DNA of 64,000 nt from Kitasatospora papulosa (GCF_000717245.1 NZ_JNYQ01000004.1:806001-870000); one strand, 5' to 3'. Positions 34,702-44,449 are shown, numbered from the stretch's first letter. Numbers and translations are program-made. Notes: generated from the sequence alone by a model not told the origin.

Positions 34702-36258
34702 ATGACCGACACCCCGGATCTGACCTTGAACCCCAGGAACAGGCGCGCCCTGTGGTGCTCCGTCGCCCTCGGAGCGGCCGGGACCGCCCTGGCCGCGGTG
34801 CGCGTGGCGTACGGGGCCGGGTTCCCGGACCCGGCGGCGGCTGTGGGCCTGCTGCTCACGGTGCTGGGTCTCGTCTGCCTGTACGCCGCGTCCGCCCGGG
34901 TGAGCGCCGACGCCCGCGGTCTGCGCTCCCGGACGCTGCTGCGCCGCCGGGACGTGCCGTGGTCCGACGTCGCGGACCTGCGCACGTACGTCCAGTACGG
35001 GCGTAACCAGGAGATCCACCGTGTCAGCGTGCTGCTGCGCGACGGGCGCACCCGGCGGCTTCCCCTGCCGATCAGCGCGTCCTCCGGCGACCGCGCGGCC
35101 TTCGACGCGAAGCTGGACGCGCTCCGCGCGCTGCACCGCCGTCACGGATCCCCGGAGTCGAGCCATGCCCCCGTCCTCACGTACCGCACCGCCGGACGCG
35201 GCTCGGCCGTGTCGTGGATCCTGTGCGTGCTGCTGCTGGCGGGCGCGGGCCTGGCGGCGTGGTTCGTACCGGTGGCGACCTCGGAGGAACGGGCGTGGGC
35301 GGCCTCCGTCCCCTGCGCAGCCGGCACGCCCTCCTCGGAGCGCGGCGAGTGCCGGAGCAGCACGAGCGCGGTGATCGCGGAGTCCGAGGTCGGCGAGGGG
35401 AAGCGGAACAGCTGGCTGCTCTTCGCCGACGGCCGCCCCCTGGAGCGCCTCGGGGTCTCCAAGGAGGGTGCCCGGGGATTCCACCCCGGGGACCGCGTCG
35501 AGCTGACGCTGTGGCGGGGGCAGGTACGGGAGGTCACCGGGGAGCACCACGAGTGGCGCGAGCACTTCACCGGCGGCGGAGACGTGGCCGTGATCGCGGC
35601 GGGCTGCGCCCTCGCCGCGGGCTACCCCGGGGCCCGGATCCTGCTGCGCGGAAGAGGAGGCCGCCGGCTGTCGGACGACGAGGTGGTCCCCTCCGCCCTG
35701 CCGTTCGCGGCCGCCCTCGCCGGTACGGCCGTGTGGCTGCTGCCGCTGTGCTACCTGCACCCCACGGACCCGCTCGGCTCCCCCGTGACCCTCGTATGGG
35801 CGGCCTCGGGCACGGCCGCCTCGCTGGGCATGTTCGCCTGGGCCTGGCACACCACCCGCGTGCGTACACCGGGCGACGCGGCGGATCCTGGGGACGAGAC
35901 CTCCCCGGGGGCGGCGGAACGGTTCCTGGCCGCCCGCTTCCTCGATCACACCGACTACAACCCGAACGGCTTCGGCACCCACGTGGTCCTGGGGGGCGGT
36001 CCGCCCGCGGTGACCCCCCATCCCGGTCCGGGCAGGTTCGCGGCCAGACGGATCCCGGTGGAGCGGCTCACCGTCACGCACGTACGGCGCGTCCGGGGCA
36101 GCGACGGCGACGCCGTCCGCAGGGACTGGCACGTCGCCGAGCTCGACGACGCGGGCACACCGGTCCGCCTCGCCGCCGCGCCGGACGACCTGACCCGCAT
36201 CATCCGTGAGCTGGAGCGGAGCCGCGGGCCCCAGGACGCCGAACGGGCCCGGCCATGA
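34702..36258 (+). CDS. Large membrane protein with PH-like segment, function unknown
   Basis: 518 residues. Two spans at about 17-65, then VSADARGLRSRTLLRRRDVPWSDVADLRTY, which looks like a bacterial PH domain, then a span near 170-190 and three or four more between 290 and 385, with an extracytoplasmic-type cysteine pair (SVPCAAGTPSSERGEC) at about 200-217. The C-terminal soluble part (RIPVERLTVTHVRRVRG) may be a second PH-like region. CACGAT (34690-34695) six bases before the ATG suggests a leaderless mRNA. Convergent with glmM, 30 bases apart. Confidence 0.72.
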   Translation: MTDTPDLTLNPRNRRALWCSVALGAAGTALAAVRVAYGAGFPDPAAAVGLLLTVLGLVCLYAASARVSADARGLRSRTLLRRRDVPWSDVADLRTYVQYGRNQEIHRVSVLLRDGRTRRLPLPISASSGDRAAFDAKLDALRALHRRHGSPESSHAPVLTYRTAGRGSAVSWILCVLLLAGAGLAAWFVPVATSEERAWAASVPCAAGTPSSERGECRSSTSAVIAESEVGEGKRNSWLLFADGRPLERLGVSKEGARGFHPGDRVELTLWRGQVREVTGEHHEWREHFTGGGDVAVIAAGCALAAGYPGARILLRGRGGRRLSDDEVVPSALPFAAALAGTAVWLLPLCYLHPTDPLGSPVTLVWAASGTAASLGMFAWAWHTTRVRTPGDAADPGDETSPGAAERFLAARFLDHTDYNPNGFGTHVVLGGGPPAVTPHPGPGRFAARRIPVERLTVTHVRRVRGSDGDAVRRDWHVAELDDAGTPVRLAAAPDDLTRIIRELERSRGPQDAERARP

Positions 36259-36288
36259 GGCCGGACCCGTACGGGAGCTGACGGCAGA

Positions 36289-37647
36289 TCAGCCGAGGGC
36301 GGACTTGACCACGTCGGCCAGCTGCCCGGCCACGGCGCGTGCCTGCTCCAGGTCGGCGGCCTCGACCATGACCCGCACGAGCGGCTCGGTACCCGACTTG
36401 CGCAGGAGCACGCGCCCGGTGTCGCCCAGCTCGTGCTCGGCACGGGCCACCGCGGTGGCCACCTCGGGCGAGGTGTCCACGCGCGACTTGTCGACGTCCG
36501 GCACGTTGACCAGGACCTGCGGGAGGCGCTGCATGACACCGGCCAGGTCGGCGAGCGTACGTCCGGTGGCGGCGACCCTGGCCGCGAGCATCAGTCCGGT
36601 CAGCGTGCCGTCACCCGTCGTGGCGTGGTCCAGGACGATGACGTGGCCGGACTGCTCGCCGCCCAGCGCGAAGCCTTCGGCCTTCATCGACTCCAGGACG
36701 TAACGGTCGCCGACGGCGGTCTGGACGAGCTGGATGCCCTCCCGCTCCATCGCCGCCTTGAAGCCGAGGTTCGACATGACCGTGCCGACGACGGTGTCCT
36801 TGCGCAGGTGGCCGGCCTCGCGCATGGCGACGGCGAGCACGGCCAGGATCTGGTCGCCGTCGATCTCCTCGCCGTTCGCGTCCACGGCCAGGCAGCGGTC
36901 CGCGTCCCCGTCGTGCGCGATGCCCAGGTCGGCGCGGTGCTCGACGACGGCGGCGCGCAGCAGGTCGAGGTGGGTGGACCCGCAGCCGTCGTTGATGTTC
37001 AGGCCGTCCGGCTCCGCACCGATGGTGACGACCTCGGCCCCGGCCCGGGCGAACGCCTCGGGCGAGACACGGGCGGCGGCGCCGTGCGCCTCGTCGAGAA
37101 CGACCTTCAGCCCGTCGAGCCGGTTGGGCAGGACCGCGATGAGATGCGCGACGTAGCGGTCGAAGCCCTCGGTGTAGTCGGTGACGCGCCCCACGCCGGA
37201 GCCGGTCGGGCGCTCCCAGGGCTCACCGGTGCGGTGCTGCTCGTAGACCGACTCGATCCGGTCCTCCAGCTCGTCGGCGAGCTTGTGCCCACCGCGGGCG
37301 AAGAACTTGATGCCGTTGTCCGGCATGGCGTTGTGACTGGCGGAGAGCATGACACCGATGTCGGCGCCGAGCGAGCCGGTGAGGTACGCGACGGCCGGAG
37401 TGGGCAGCACGCCGACGCGCAGCACGTCCACGCCGGCGCTGGCCAGGCCCGCCACGACGGCGGCCTCCAGGAACTCTCCGGACGCGCGCGGGTCACGGCC
37501 CACCACGGCGGTCGGCCGGTGCCCCTCGAAGGTGCCCGCCTCGGCCAGTACGTGTGCCGCCGCGACCGAGAGGCCGAGCGCGAGCTCGGCTGTCAGGTCC
37601 GCGTTGGCGACACCGCGTACGCCGTCCGTACCGAAGAGTCGTCCCAC
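36289..37647 (-). CDS. glmM: Phosphoglucosamine mutase
   Basis: Converts glucosamine-6-phosphate (from GlmS) to glucosamine-1-phosphate for UDP-GlcNAc. 452 residues, four-domain phosphohexomutase with RLFGTDGVRG, the phosphoserine loop MLSASHNAMPDNG (Ser104), the metal loop DGDADRCLAVD and the phosphate loop RKSGTEPLVRVMVE. The GTG at 37647 has GGAGG 7 bases upstream, which decides against the longer open frame. The upstream 150 bases are unusually AT-rich (37672-37730) and should hold the promoter. Confidence 0.97.
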   Translation of the reverse strand: MGRLFGTDGVRGVANADLTAELALGLSVAAAHVLAEAGTFEGHRPTAVVGRDPRASGEFLEAAVVAGLASAGVDVLRVGVLPTPAVAYLTGSLGADIGVMLSASHNAMPDNGIKFFARGGHKLADELEDRIESVYEQHRTGEPWERPTGSGVGRVTDYTEGFDRYVAHLIAVLPNRLDGLKVVLDEAHGAAARVSPEAFARAGAEVVTIGAEPDGLNINDGCGSTHLDLLRAAVVEHRADLGIAHDGDADRCLAVDANGEEIDGDQILAVLAVAMREAGHLRKDTVVGTVMSNLGFKAAMEREGIQLVQTAVGDRYVLESMKAEGFALGGEQSGHVIVLDHATTGDGTLTGLMLAARVAATGRTLADLAGVMQRLPQVLVNVPDVDKSRVDTSPEVATAVARAEHELGDTGRVLLRKSGTEPLVRVMVEAADLEQARAVAGQLADVVKSALG

Positions 37648-37807
37648 TGGTGTCCTCCGAAGGTGCTCCGAAACCGCAAAACCAAAGTAAACAAAACAGG
37701 GCATAGCCAGGCAAGGCACAGCAAAGAAGGGCGCGCCTGCGGCTGCCGGCCCGATCAGCATGTAAACGTCTTAAGCCGTTATACGCCCGCGAGGGCTGAT
37801 AAACGAA

Positions 37808-37840
37808 CGCCCCAGCGGCACGATGGGTGCCGCCGGGGCG
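37808..37840 (-). terminator. Terminator of the rplM-rpsI operon
   Basis: CGCCCC-A-GCGGCAC (37808-37821) pairs with GTGCCGC-C-GGGGCG (37827-37840) around a 5-base loop, with one A/C mismatch. It lies 27 bases beyond the rpsI stop, with a T-rich stretch following in the direction of transcription. Confidence 0.78.
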
Positions 37841-37867
37841 AACGTGTAAAGCAGTGGAGCAGGCGAT

Positions 37868-38395
37868 TTAGCGCTTGCTGTACTGCGGGGCCTTACGGGC
37901 CTTCTTGAGACCGGCCTTCTTGCGCTCGACCGCACGGTCGTCGCGGGAGAGGAAGCCGGCCTTCTTCAGCGTGGCGCGGTTGTTGTCCACGTCCGCCTCG
38001 TTCAGCGCACGGGCCACGCCGAGGCGCAGGGCACCGGCCTGACCGGAGACGCCGCCACCCGAGATGCGGGCGATGACGTCGTAGCGGCCGTCGAGCTCGA
38101 GCACCTTGAAGGGCTCGTTGACTTCCTGCTGGTGCACCTTGTTGGGGAAGTAGTCCTCAAGGGTGCGACCGTTGATCTTCCACTTGCCGGTGCCCGGGAC
38201 GATCCGGACACGGGCGATGGCGTTCTTGCGACGGCCCAGGCCGGCGGCGGGCTGCGGGTCACCGAAGCGGCCCGCGAGGGACTCGCTGGTGTACTCGCCC
38301 TCGACGGGGACCTCGGACTCGAAGGTGGTCACCTCGGCGAAGGTCTCTTCGCCCTCGGTGCCCTCGACGGGCGTCTCAACAGTGGTCTCGGCCAC
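37868..38395 (-). CDS. rpsI: 30S ribosomal protein S9
   Basis: 175 residues. The conserved core starts near residue 50 (GLGRRKNAIARVRIVPGTG) and ends in the basic tail RKAPQYSKR that reaches the decoding site. The first 45 or so residues are an acidic Glu/Thr-rich extension absent from E. coli S9 (130 residues) but usual in Streptomyces. GTG start with GAGGAG upstream. Second gene of rplM-rpsI, 45 bases after rplM. Confidence 0.97.
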   Translation of the reverse strand: MAETTVETPVEGTEGEETFAEVTTFESEVPVEGEYTSESLAGRFGDPQPAAGLGRRKNAIARVRIVPGTGKWKINGRTLEDYFPNKVHQQEVNEPFKVLELDGRYDVIARISGGGVSGQAGALRLGVARALNEADVDNNRATLKKAGFLSRDDRAVERKKAGLKKARKAPQYSKR

Positions 38396-38440
38396 GATTC
38401 TCCTCAGATCTTTCTTTACGTCTTAGGGGGGAGGCCGGAA

Positions 38441-38884
38441 CTACTGCGCGACCTGGGTGATCTCGTACGGGACCGGCTGCTGCGCAGCGTGCGGGTGCTG
38501 GTCGCCCGCGTAGACCTTCAGCTTCGAGATCATCTGGCGACCCAGGGTGTTCTTGGGGATCATGCCCTTGATGGCCTTCTCGACAGCCTTCTCCGGGTTC
38601 TTGGAGAGCAGCTCGTCGTAGCGCACCGAACGGAGACCGCCCGGGAAGCCCGAGTGGCGGTACGCCATCTTCTGGGTCTTCTTGTTGCCGGAGAGGTGGA
38701 CCTTCTCGGCGTTGATGATGATGACGAAGTCGCCCATGTCCATGTGGGGGGCGTAGATCGCCTTGTGCTTGCCGCGGAGGAGGTTCGCGGCCGTGGTCGC
38801 CAGACGGCCGAGGACGATGTCCTCAGCGTCGATGATGTGCCACTGGCGAGTGACATCGCCGGGCTTGGGGCTGTACGTACGCAC
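38441..38884 (-). CDS. rplM: 50S ribosomal protein L13
   Basis: 147 residues: WHIIDAEDIVLGRLATTAANLLRGK, GDFVIIINAEKV and MIPKNTLGRQMISKLKVYAG, all standard L13. GTG start with GAAGG upstream. First gene of the rplM-rpsI operon, transcribed from the promoter at 39070-39099 with a leader of about 175 bases. Confidence 0.97.
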   Translation of the reverse strand: MRTYSPKPGDVTRQWHIIDAEDIVLGRLATTAANLLRGKHKAIYAPHMDMGDFVIIINAEKVHLSGNKKTQKMAYRHSGFPGGLRSVRYDELLSKNPEKAVEKAIKGMIPKNTLGRQMISKLKVYAGDQHPHAAQQPVPYEITQVAQ

Positions 38885-39069
38885 TTCGTAGCCTTCGCTT
38901 CTTCAGTGGATGAGGTCCAGACACATGGCACCCCTGAAGCGATCATGCAGCTGGGGCACACAATGCCGGGGACGTTGCCCGTATGCGAGCCACTGGTAAC
39001 TGCTCCAGAGAACCTACGCAGGGGCTCTTCGCGTGAGAACGAACGAGCCCGTGCGCATAACAACGTCCG

Positions 39070-39099
39070 ACAGTACCCGCCCCGCCCGGGACGGGTCAA
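39070..39099 (-). promoter_or_regulatory. Promoter of rplM-rpsI
   Basis: On the minus strand TTGACC (39094-39099) and TACTGT (39070-39075) are 18 bases apart, a strong sigma-HrdB-type promoter lying only 13 bases beyond the ABC-F stop at 39112. The start near 39062 would give a leader of about 175 bases with room for regulation. Confidence 0.75.
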
Positions 39100-39111
39100 A
39101 ACGCGCCGGTC

Positions 39112-40731
39112 CTACCGCTTCCGCTCGACCCTGCGCTCGTCCCAGACCGGCTCCGCGGTCTCCCGGACCACGCCGTCGGAGCCGAAGACCAGGTAACGGT
39201 CGAAGGACTTCGCGAACCAGCGGTCGTGGGTGACGGCCATGACCGTCCCGTCGTACACCTCGAGCCCGTCCTGAAGGGCCTCGGCGGACTCCAGGTCCAG
39301 GTTGTCGGTCGGCTCGTCCAGCAGCAGCGCGGTCGTGCCGGCCAGCTCCAGGAGCAGGATCTGGAAGCGCGCCTGCTGCCCGCCGGACAGCCTCTCGAAG
39401 GCCTGGTCCCCCTGGCGCTCCAGCTCGTAGCGCCGCAGCACCGACATCGCGCCGCCGCGGTCCTTGGCGTGCTCCGTCCACAGGATCTCGACGAGCGTCT
39501 TCCCGAGCAGCTCCGGGTGGGCGTGCGTCTGGGCGAAGTGACCGGCCACGACACGCGCCCCGAGCTTCCACTCGCCGGTGTGCTCCACCAGCTCGCCCGC
39601 CAGCAGCCGCAGGAAGTGCGACTTGCCCGACCCGTTGGAGCCGAGCACGGCGACCCGCTCCCCGTAGTAGATCTCCAGGTCGAAGGGCTTCATCAGCCCG
39701 GTCAGCTCCAGGCCCGTGCACGTCACCGCCCGCACCCCGGTCCGCCCGCCGCGCAGGCGCATCCTGATGTCCTGCTCGCGGGGCGGCTCCGGCGGCGGGC
39801 CGGCCTCCTCGAACTTCTTGAAGCGGGTCTGCATCGCGTGGTAGCGGTTCGCCATGTCGGGGCTGTTCGCCGCCTGCTGCCGCATCCGCAGGACGAGGGC
39901 CTTCAGCCGGGCGTGCTCCTCCTCCCAGCGCCGCAGGAGTTCCTCGAAGCGCGCGAAGCGTTCCTTGCGGGCCTGGTGGTACGTGCCGAACCCACCGCCG
40001 TGCACCCAGACGTCCGAGCCGGCCGGGCTGGGCTCCACGCTCACGATCTTCTCGGCGGCCCGAGAGAGCAGTTCCCGGTCGTGGGAGACGAAGAGCACCG
40101 TCTTGCGGGTCTCCTTGAGCTTCTCCTCCAGCCACCGCTTGCCGGGGACGTCCAGATAGTTGTCCGGCTCGTCCAGGAGCAGCACCTCGTCGGGCCCGCG
40201 GAGCAGCGCCTCCAGCACCAGCCGCTTCTGCTCACCCCCGCTGAGCGTGCGCACCTCGCGCCACTGCGCCTTCTCGTACGGCACGCCGAGTGCGGCCATG
40301 GTGCAGATGTCCCACAGCGTCTCGGCCTCGTAGCCGCGTGCCTCGGCCCAGTCGCTCAGCGCCTGCGCGTACGCCATCTGCGCGGCCTCGTCATCGACGG
40401 TGAGAATGCGCTCCTCGGCCGCGTCGACGGCCTTCGCCGCCTCCCTGATCCGGGGCTGGGCCACGGACACCAGCAGGTCGCGGACGGTCCGCTCGTCCCG
40501 CACCGAGCCCACGAACTGGGCCATCACGCCCAGGCCGCCGCTCACCGAGACCGAGCCGCCGTGCGGCTGGATCTCCCCGGCGAGGAGCCTCAGCAGTGTC
40601 GTCTTGCCCGCGCCGTTCGCCCCGACGAGGGCGACGACGGCACCGTCGGCCACCCGGAACGAAGCGTCGCCGAGCAGCACCCGTCCGTCCGGTAGGTAGT
40701 ACTCCAGGTGGCCCGCTTCGAGATGTCCCAT
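39112..40731 (-). CDS. ABC-F family ATP-binding protein
   Basis: 539 residues with two ABC domains and no membrane part: Walker A GANGAGKTT and GSNGSGKSH, signatures LSGGEQKR and LSGGQQAR, Walker B LLLDEPDNYLD and LLLDEPTDNLD, and an Arg/Glu-rich interdomain linker (about 245-310), the part that enters the ribosomal E-site in ABC-F factors. It may be a translation factor or resistance protein; such genes sit beside r-protein genes. The ATG at 40731 is chosen because GACAAT (40739-40744) ends 7 bases upstream with no ribosome site (leaderless). Divergent from the gene at 40799. Confidence 0.92.
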   Translation of the reverse strand: MGHLEAGHLEYYLPDGRVLLGDASFRVADGAVVALVGANGAGKTTLLRLLAGEIQPHGGSVSVSGGLGVMAQFVGSVRDERTVRDLLVSVAQPRIREAAKAVDAAEERILTVDDEAAQMAYAQALSDWAEARGYEAETLWDICTMAALGVPYEKAQWREVRTLSGGEQKRLVLEALLRGPDEVLLLDEPDNYLDVPGKRWLEEKLKETRKTVLFVSHDRELLSRAAEKIVSVEPSPAGSDVWVHGGGFGTYHQARKERFARFEELLRRWEEEHARLKALVLRMRQQAANSPDMANRYHAMQTRFKKFEEAGPPPEPPREQDIRMRLRGGRTGVRAVTCTGLELTGLMKPFDLEIYYGERVAVLGSNGSGKSHFLRLLAGELVEHTGEWKLGARVVAGHFAQTHAHPELLGKTLVEILWTEHAKDRGGAMSVLRRYELERQGDQAFERLSGGQQARFQILLLELAGTTALLLDEPTDNLDLESAEALQDGLEVYDGTVMAVTHDRWFAKSFDRYLVFGSDGVVRETAEPVWDERRVERKR

Positions 40732-40798
40732 GCACAGCATTGTCACGGCAGCCGAACCGTTGGCCCAACCGGATTACGCTCGGTCTAGGATTCGCCGC

Positions 40799-41650
40799 AT
40801 GAGCTTTGGGCAAGGGGGGCCCTCCTGGGGGCCGGGAGACAGCCGGACTCCGGACTGGGCGGCACTGGCGGAGGCCTCCGCTGCACGCGGCAGGCGCAGG
40901 AAGTGGCTCTTCATCGGCGGGGGCGCCCTGGCCACCGCCGCGGTCGCCGCGATCGTGGCCACCGCCGTGATCACCACGGACGGCGGCGGCGGCGCCTCGG
41001 GCCCGCAGAAGAACGCGAGCGAGCTGCCGGCCCCCGCCGACCTGCCCTCGGAGTCCGCGCCGGGTCCCTCCTTCTCCTCGGTCGCACCGCCGCCCCCGCC
41101 GGACCCGAAGGACTACATAGCCGACGAGAAGAAGGACACGTCGCCGGTCACCGTGGACGCCTTCTTCCCCGGCAGGAAACTGACCATGGGCGACCGCGTC
41201 TACGCCAAGGGCGCGACGACGCGTACGACGGGCTGCGCGACGGTGACCCAGGGCGCCCTCGGCCCGATCCTCGAAAACAACGGCTGCGACCAGGTGATCC
41301 GCGCCACGTACAGCAAGGACGGCATCGCGGTCACCGTCGGACTCGCCGTCTTCGGTACCGAGGCCCAGGCGAAGAAGGCCGCCCAGCAGGCGTCCGGCGG
41401 CATCGCCTCCCTCAGCGGCTCGGGGGTCCCCACCTTCTGCCGCGGCGGAGCGGTCTGCCGGCGCACCGCCAACTCCTACGGTCGTTACGCCTACTTCACC
41501 GTCGGCGGCCACATCAGCGGGAAGAACGTGACCACGGCGGACAAGGCCGTGTACGCGGTCGGCGACGACCTGACCGACTTCGCCTTCCGCCAGATCCGGC
41601 ACCGCGGCGAGGTCCAGGCCTCGGCCGCCGCCGGGGCACCGGTCACCTGA
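40799..41650 (+). CDS. Membrane-anchored secreted protein, unknown function
   Basis: 283 residues. Gly/Ala-rich N-terminus, a span at about 36-61 preceded by GRRRK, then a Pro/Ser linker to about 103 and an extracytoplasmic domain with cysteines at about 144, 163, 222 and 228. The TTGCATVTQGALGPILENNGCDQVIRATYSKDGIAVTVGLAVF pattern is shared by many Streptomyces proteins of unknown role. TAGGAT (40786-40791) is 7 bases from the ATG, so it is probably leaderless like its divergent neighbour; both promoters share 67 bases. Confidence 0.75.
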   Translation: MSFGQGGPSWGPGDSRTPDWAALAEASAARGRRRKWLFIGGGALATAAVAAIVATAVITTDGGGGASGPQKNASELPAPADLPSESAPGPSFSSVAPPPPPDPKDYIADEKKDTSPVTVDAFFPGRKLTMGDRVYAKGATTRTTGCATVTQGALGPILENNGCDQVIRATYSKDGIAVTVGLAVFGTEAQAKKAAQQASGGIASLSGSGVPTFCRGGAVCRRTANSYGRYAYFTVGGHISGKNVTTADKAVYAVGDDLTDFAFRQIRHRGEVQASAAAGAPVT

Positions 41651-41714
41651 CCGTCCCCGCGCCTCCCCCCACGCACCAGCCCCGTCCCCTCCCCTCGACC
41701 GAGGACCCGCCGCC

Positions 41715-43604
41715 GTGCGTCTGACCACGCTCTTCACCATCCCGCGCGTCCTGCGCCACAGCGACGCCGTAGGCGCCGACCTGCCCCCGGACGACGCCGT
41801 GGTCCTCGACGCCCCCGACCCCTCGCTGCGGGCCGCTCTCGCCGCCGCCTCCTCGGGGGACCACACCCCGGCCGCCGAGCTGCTCGCGGGCACCAGGGAG
41901 CACGCCCAGTGGGAACGCAGGGACACCTGCGTCTCCCGCCTCGCACGGGCCTCGCTGCATCACCCGGGCTGGCTGGAGAGCTGGCTGGAGGAGTCCCCGG
42001 AGGACCCCGACGCCGTCCTGGTCAAGGCCGACCAGTACGTCTGCCAGGCCTGGCAGATACGGACCGGTGCCCGCGCCAGGCACGTCGAGGCCGATCAGTT
42101 CCGGGCGTTCCACGCGGTGCTGCGGGACTCGGTGCCGGTGATCTCCACCGCCGCCGAGCTCAACCCCGACGATCCGGTCCCGTGGCGCATCGCACTGACC
42201 CAGGCCAGGGGCATCCAGGCACCGCGCGAGGTCTTCGACGGCTACCTGTCCGAGGCGAACGCACGCGACCCGCACCACGAGGGCTGTCACGTACAGGCTC
42301 TCCAGTACCTCTGCGCCAAGTGGTACGGCTCCCACGAGGAGATGTTCGCGTTCGCCGAGCGCGCGGCCGAGCAGGCCCCTCCCGGCTCCCGGCTCCACGC
42401 GCTGCCGCTCCAGGCCGTCGTGGAGTACCTGATCGCCGACGAGGAGACGTCCGGCCCCGGCCCGTACACCGCGCGCACCGAGGCGGCGGTGACCCGCGCG
42501 CAGGCGTTGTCGGACAGCTACGCCCCGGGGGACCGGGAGGCCGCCGGCTTCCGCAACCACCTGGCCCTCGTCCTGTGGTCGCTGAACCGCTACGAGGAGG
42601 CCCTCGACGCCTTCCGCAGCATCGGGGTGCACGCCACCACCTTCCCGTGGACCTACTTCGGCGAGGCCCGTGAGGAGTTCCTGGAGGCCCGCTCCGACAC
42701 CCGCGTAGAGCTGGCGATGAAGATCCCCTTCTTCCGCGCCTCCCCCGGCCCCCCGGCCTCCGGGACACCCGACTGGGAGCGCGAACTGGCGCCGCGGTCG
42801 CTGGCCATCGCCTCCACCGGCCCCACCGAGGTGGCCCAGGCCGCCCTGATCTGCGGGCACAGCCTGCGGACGGCACCGGCCGGCAGCCACCACACGTACG
42901 TCGAGATCGTCCCGGACCCGGTGCGGGGCAAGCGCGCGGCCCTGCTCCCCGAGGATCCGCTCACCTCGGCGGCCGACAACTTCACCACCGCCGAGGACTG
43001 GCCGGCGCTGGTCCTGCACCGCACCCCGGAACGCAGCAGCTTCACGCTCGTGCACCGGGGCAGGAAGGTGACGGACCACGCCTGGGAGACCGCGGCCCCC
43101 GCGACCGACCACGCGGAGGCGACGAGGACGGCCGCCGCGCTCGCCCGCTCCTACGGGCTGTCCGACCCGCGCCCGGTGGCCCACATCCTGCGGGCCACCG
43201 GCGACCCCGCCCGTCACCAGCGCGAACTCGTCGCCGCCCTGGGCCTCCCCCCGCTGCCCTCCGGCTACGGCGGCGAGCAGGAGATCCTCGCGGAACTGCC
43301 CGGCGCCCGGGTGCTGGCCAGGCGGGGCTTCCTCGCGGGCATGCGGGACACCATGACCACGAAGGACGGCGTCCACCCGGAGACCCCGCCCCAGGACGAA
43401 CCGCACCCGGTGCGCTGGTGGGTGCTGCGGACCGCCGCCCTGCTGTTCTTCACCGCGGCGGCGGTCTACGCGTGGTGGACCCCGGACATCGGCTGGTTCC
43501 GCTCCACCGTGTCCAGCGTCCTGTCCCTGTACTTCGCGGCGAAGCTGGTCCGCGCCCTGCGCCGCCGCCCGGTCAGCAGCAGCCCGCCCCCGGCAGCGTC
43601 CTGA
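41715..43604 (+). CDS. TPR-like protein with C-terminal membrane anchor
   Basis: 629 residues. Residues about 30-320 are helical and Ala/Glu-rich with TPR-like spacing (LVKADQYVCQAWQ, ALQYLCAKWYGSHEEMFAFAERAAEQAPPGS, ALVLWSLNRYEEALDAFRSIG). The middle part is an uncharacterised mixed region, and one span lies near 570-590 (WWVLRTAALLFFTAAAVYAWW). No family name can be given. The GTG at 41715 is the most likely start. Its last 32 bases overlap the end of truA on the other strand. It follows the gene at 40799 by 64 bases, perhaps as an operon. Confidence 0.75.
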   Translation: MRLTTLFTIPRVLRHSDAVGADLPPDDAVVLDAPDPSLRAALAAASSGDHTPAAELLAGTREHAQWERRDTCVSRLARASLHHPGWLESWLEESPEDPDAVLVKADQYVCQAWQIRTGARARHVEADQFRAFHAVLRDSVPVISTAAELNPDDPVPWRIALTQARGIQAPREVFDGYLSEANARDPHHEGCHVQALQYLCAKWYGSHEEMFAFAERAAEQAPPGSRLHALPLQAVVEYLIADEETSGPGPYTARTEAAVTRAQALSDSYAPGDREAAGFRNHLALVLWSLNRYEEALDAFRSIGVHATTFPWTYFGEAREEFLEARSDTRVELAMKIPFFRASPGPPASGTPDWERELAPRSLAIASTGPTEVAQAALICGHSLRTAPAGSHHTYVEIVPDPVRGKRAALLPEDPLTSAADNFTTAEDWPALVLHRTPERSSFTLVHRGRKVTDHAWETAAPATDHAEATRTAAALARSYGLSDPRPVAHILRATGDPARHQRELVAALGLPPLPSGYGGEQEILAELPGARVLARRGFLAGMRDTMTTKDGVHPETPPQDEPHPVRWWVLRTAALLFFTAAAVYAWWTPDIGWFRSTVSSVLSLYFAAKLVRALRRRPVSSSPPPAAS

Positions 43605-44427
43605 CGTTCCGCGCCTCCTGGGCACGCGCGGCCAGCAGGCCGTCGGCCGGGTAGGCCACTTCCTCCAGGGTCAGTCCGTGCGGCCGCACCACGTGCACCG
43701 CAGGGTCCCGCACCTTCGCCGCCAGCACCTCGGCCGGCCACCCGGCCGGGCGGCGCCCGTCCCCGACGAACAGGGCCGCGCCGATCAGCGCCCGCACCAT
43801 GTTGTGGCAGAACGCGTCGGCCTGCACGGTCGCCGTCAGTACACCCGACTCCGCGTCCCGCACCCAGTGCAGCCTCTGCAGCGTGCGGATGGTCGTGGCA
43901 CCCTCACGCTTCTTGCAGTACGCCGCGAAGTCGTGCTCCCCCGTCATCAGGGCGGCCGCCTCGTTCATCGCGTCCAGATCGAGCGGACGGTCGTGCCACA
44001 GCACATGGCCCCGGGTCAGCGGGTCCACACCGCCCGGCCGGTCCCCCACCCGGTACGCGTAACGCCGCCACAGCGCCGAGAAGCGCGCGTTGAACCCTGC
44101 CGGGGCCTCGGCGGCCCGCCAGATCCGCACGTCCAGCGGCAGGCGCCCCGCCATCCGCCGCAGCAGCTTCTCCTCGTGCTCGGCCCACACCTCCGCCGGC
44201 AGGTCGACGTGCGCCACCTGCCCGCGCGCGTGCACCCCCGCGTCGGTCCGCCCGGCGACCGTCAGGTCGTAGGTCACCGACGACCGCGTCACGGTCCGCA
44301 GCGCGTCCTCGATCTCGCCCTGCACGGTGCGCCTGCTGGTCTGCTTCGCCCAGCCGGAGAAATCCTTGCCGTCATAGGAAAGGTCCAGCCGTACCCGTAC
44401 GAATCCGGGCTCTGCCTCGTCACTCAC
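43573..44427 (-). CDS. truA: tRNA pseudouridine(38-40) synthase
   Basis: Isomerises uridines 38-40 in the anticodon arm. 284 residues: RLDLSYDGKDFSGWAKQ, the catalytic Asp62 in AGRTDAGVHARGQ, and DAFCHNMVRALIGAALFVGDG. It is downstream of the rplQ terminator, as in other bacteria where truA follows rplQ. Its stop codon lies inside the convergent gene ending at 43604, so the 3' ends overlap by 32 bases. Confidence 0.97.
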   Translation of the reverse strand: MSDEAEPGFVRVRLDLSYDGKDFSGWAKQTSRRTVQGEIEDALRTVTRSSVTYDLTVAGRTDAGVHARGQVAHVDLPAEVWAEHEEKLLRRMAGRLPLDVRIWRAAEAPAGFNARFSALWRRYAYRVGDRPGGVDPLTRGHVLWHDRPLDLDAMNEAAALMTGEHDFAAYCKKREGATTIRTLQRLHWVRDAESGVLTATVQADAFCHNMVRALIGAALFVGDGRRPAGWPAEVLAAKVRDPAVHVVRPHGLTLEEVAYPADGLLAARAQEARNVRTLPGAGCC

Positions 44428-44449
44428 CCGAAGATCCTCTCAAAACCGG

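Noticed and set aside
41643..43625. 660-codon minus-strand open frame opposite the TPR-like gene
   Set aside because: No ribosome site or family match; the plus-strand frame has a better start and TPR-like and membrane features.
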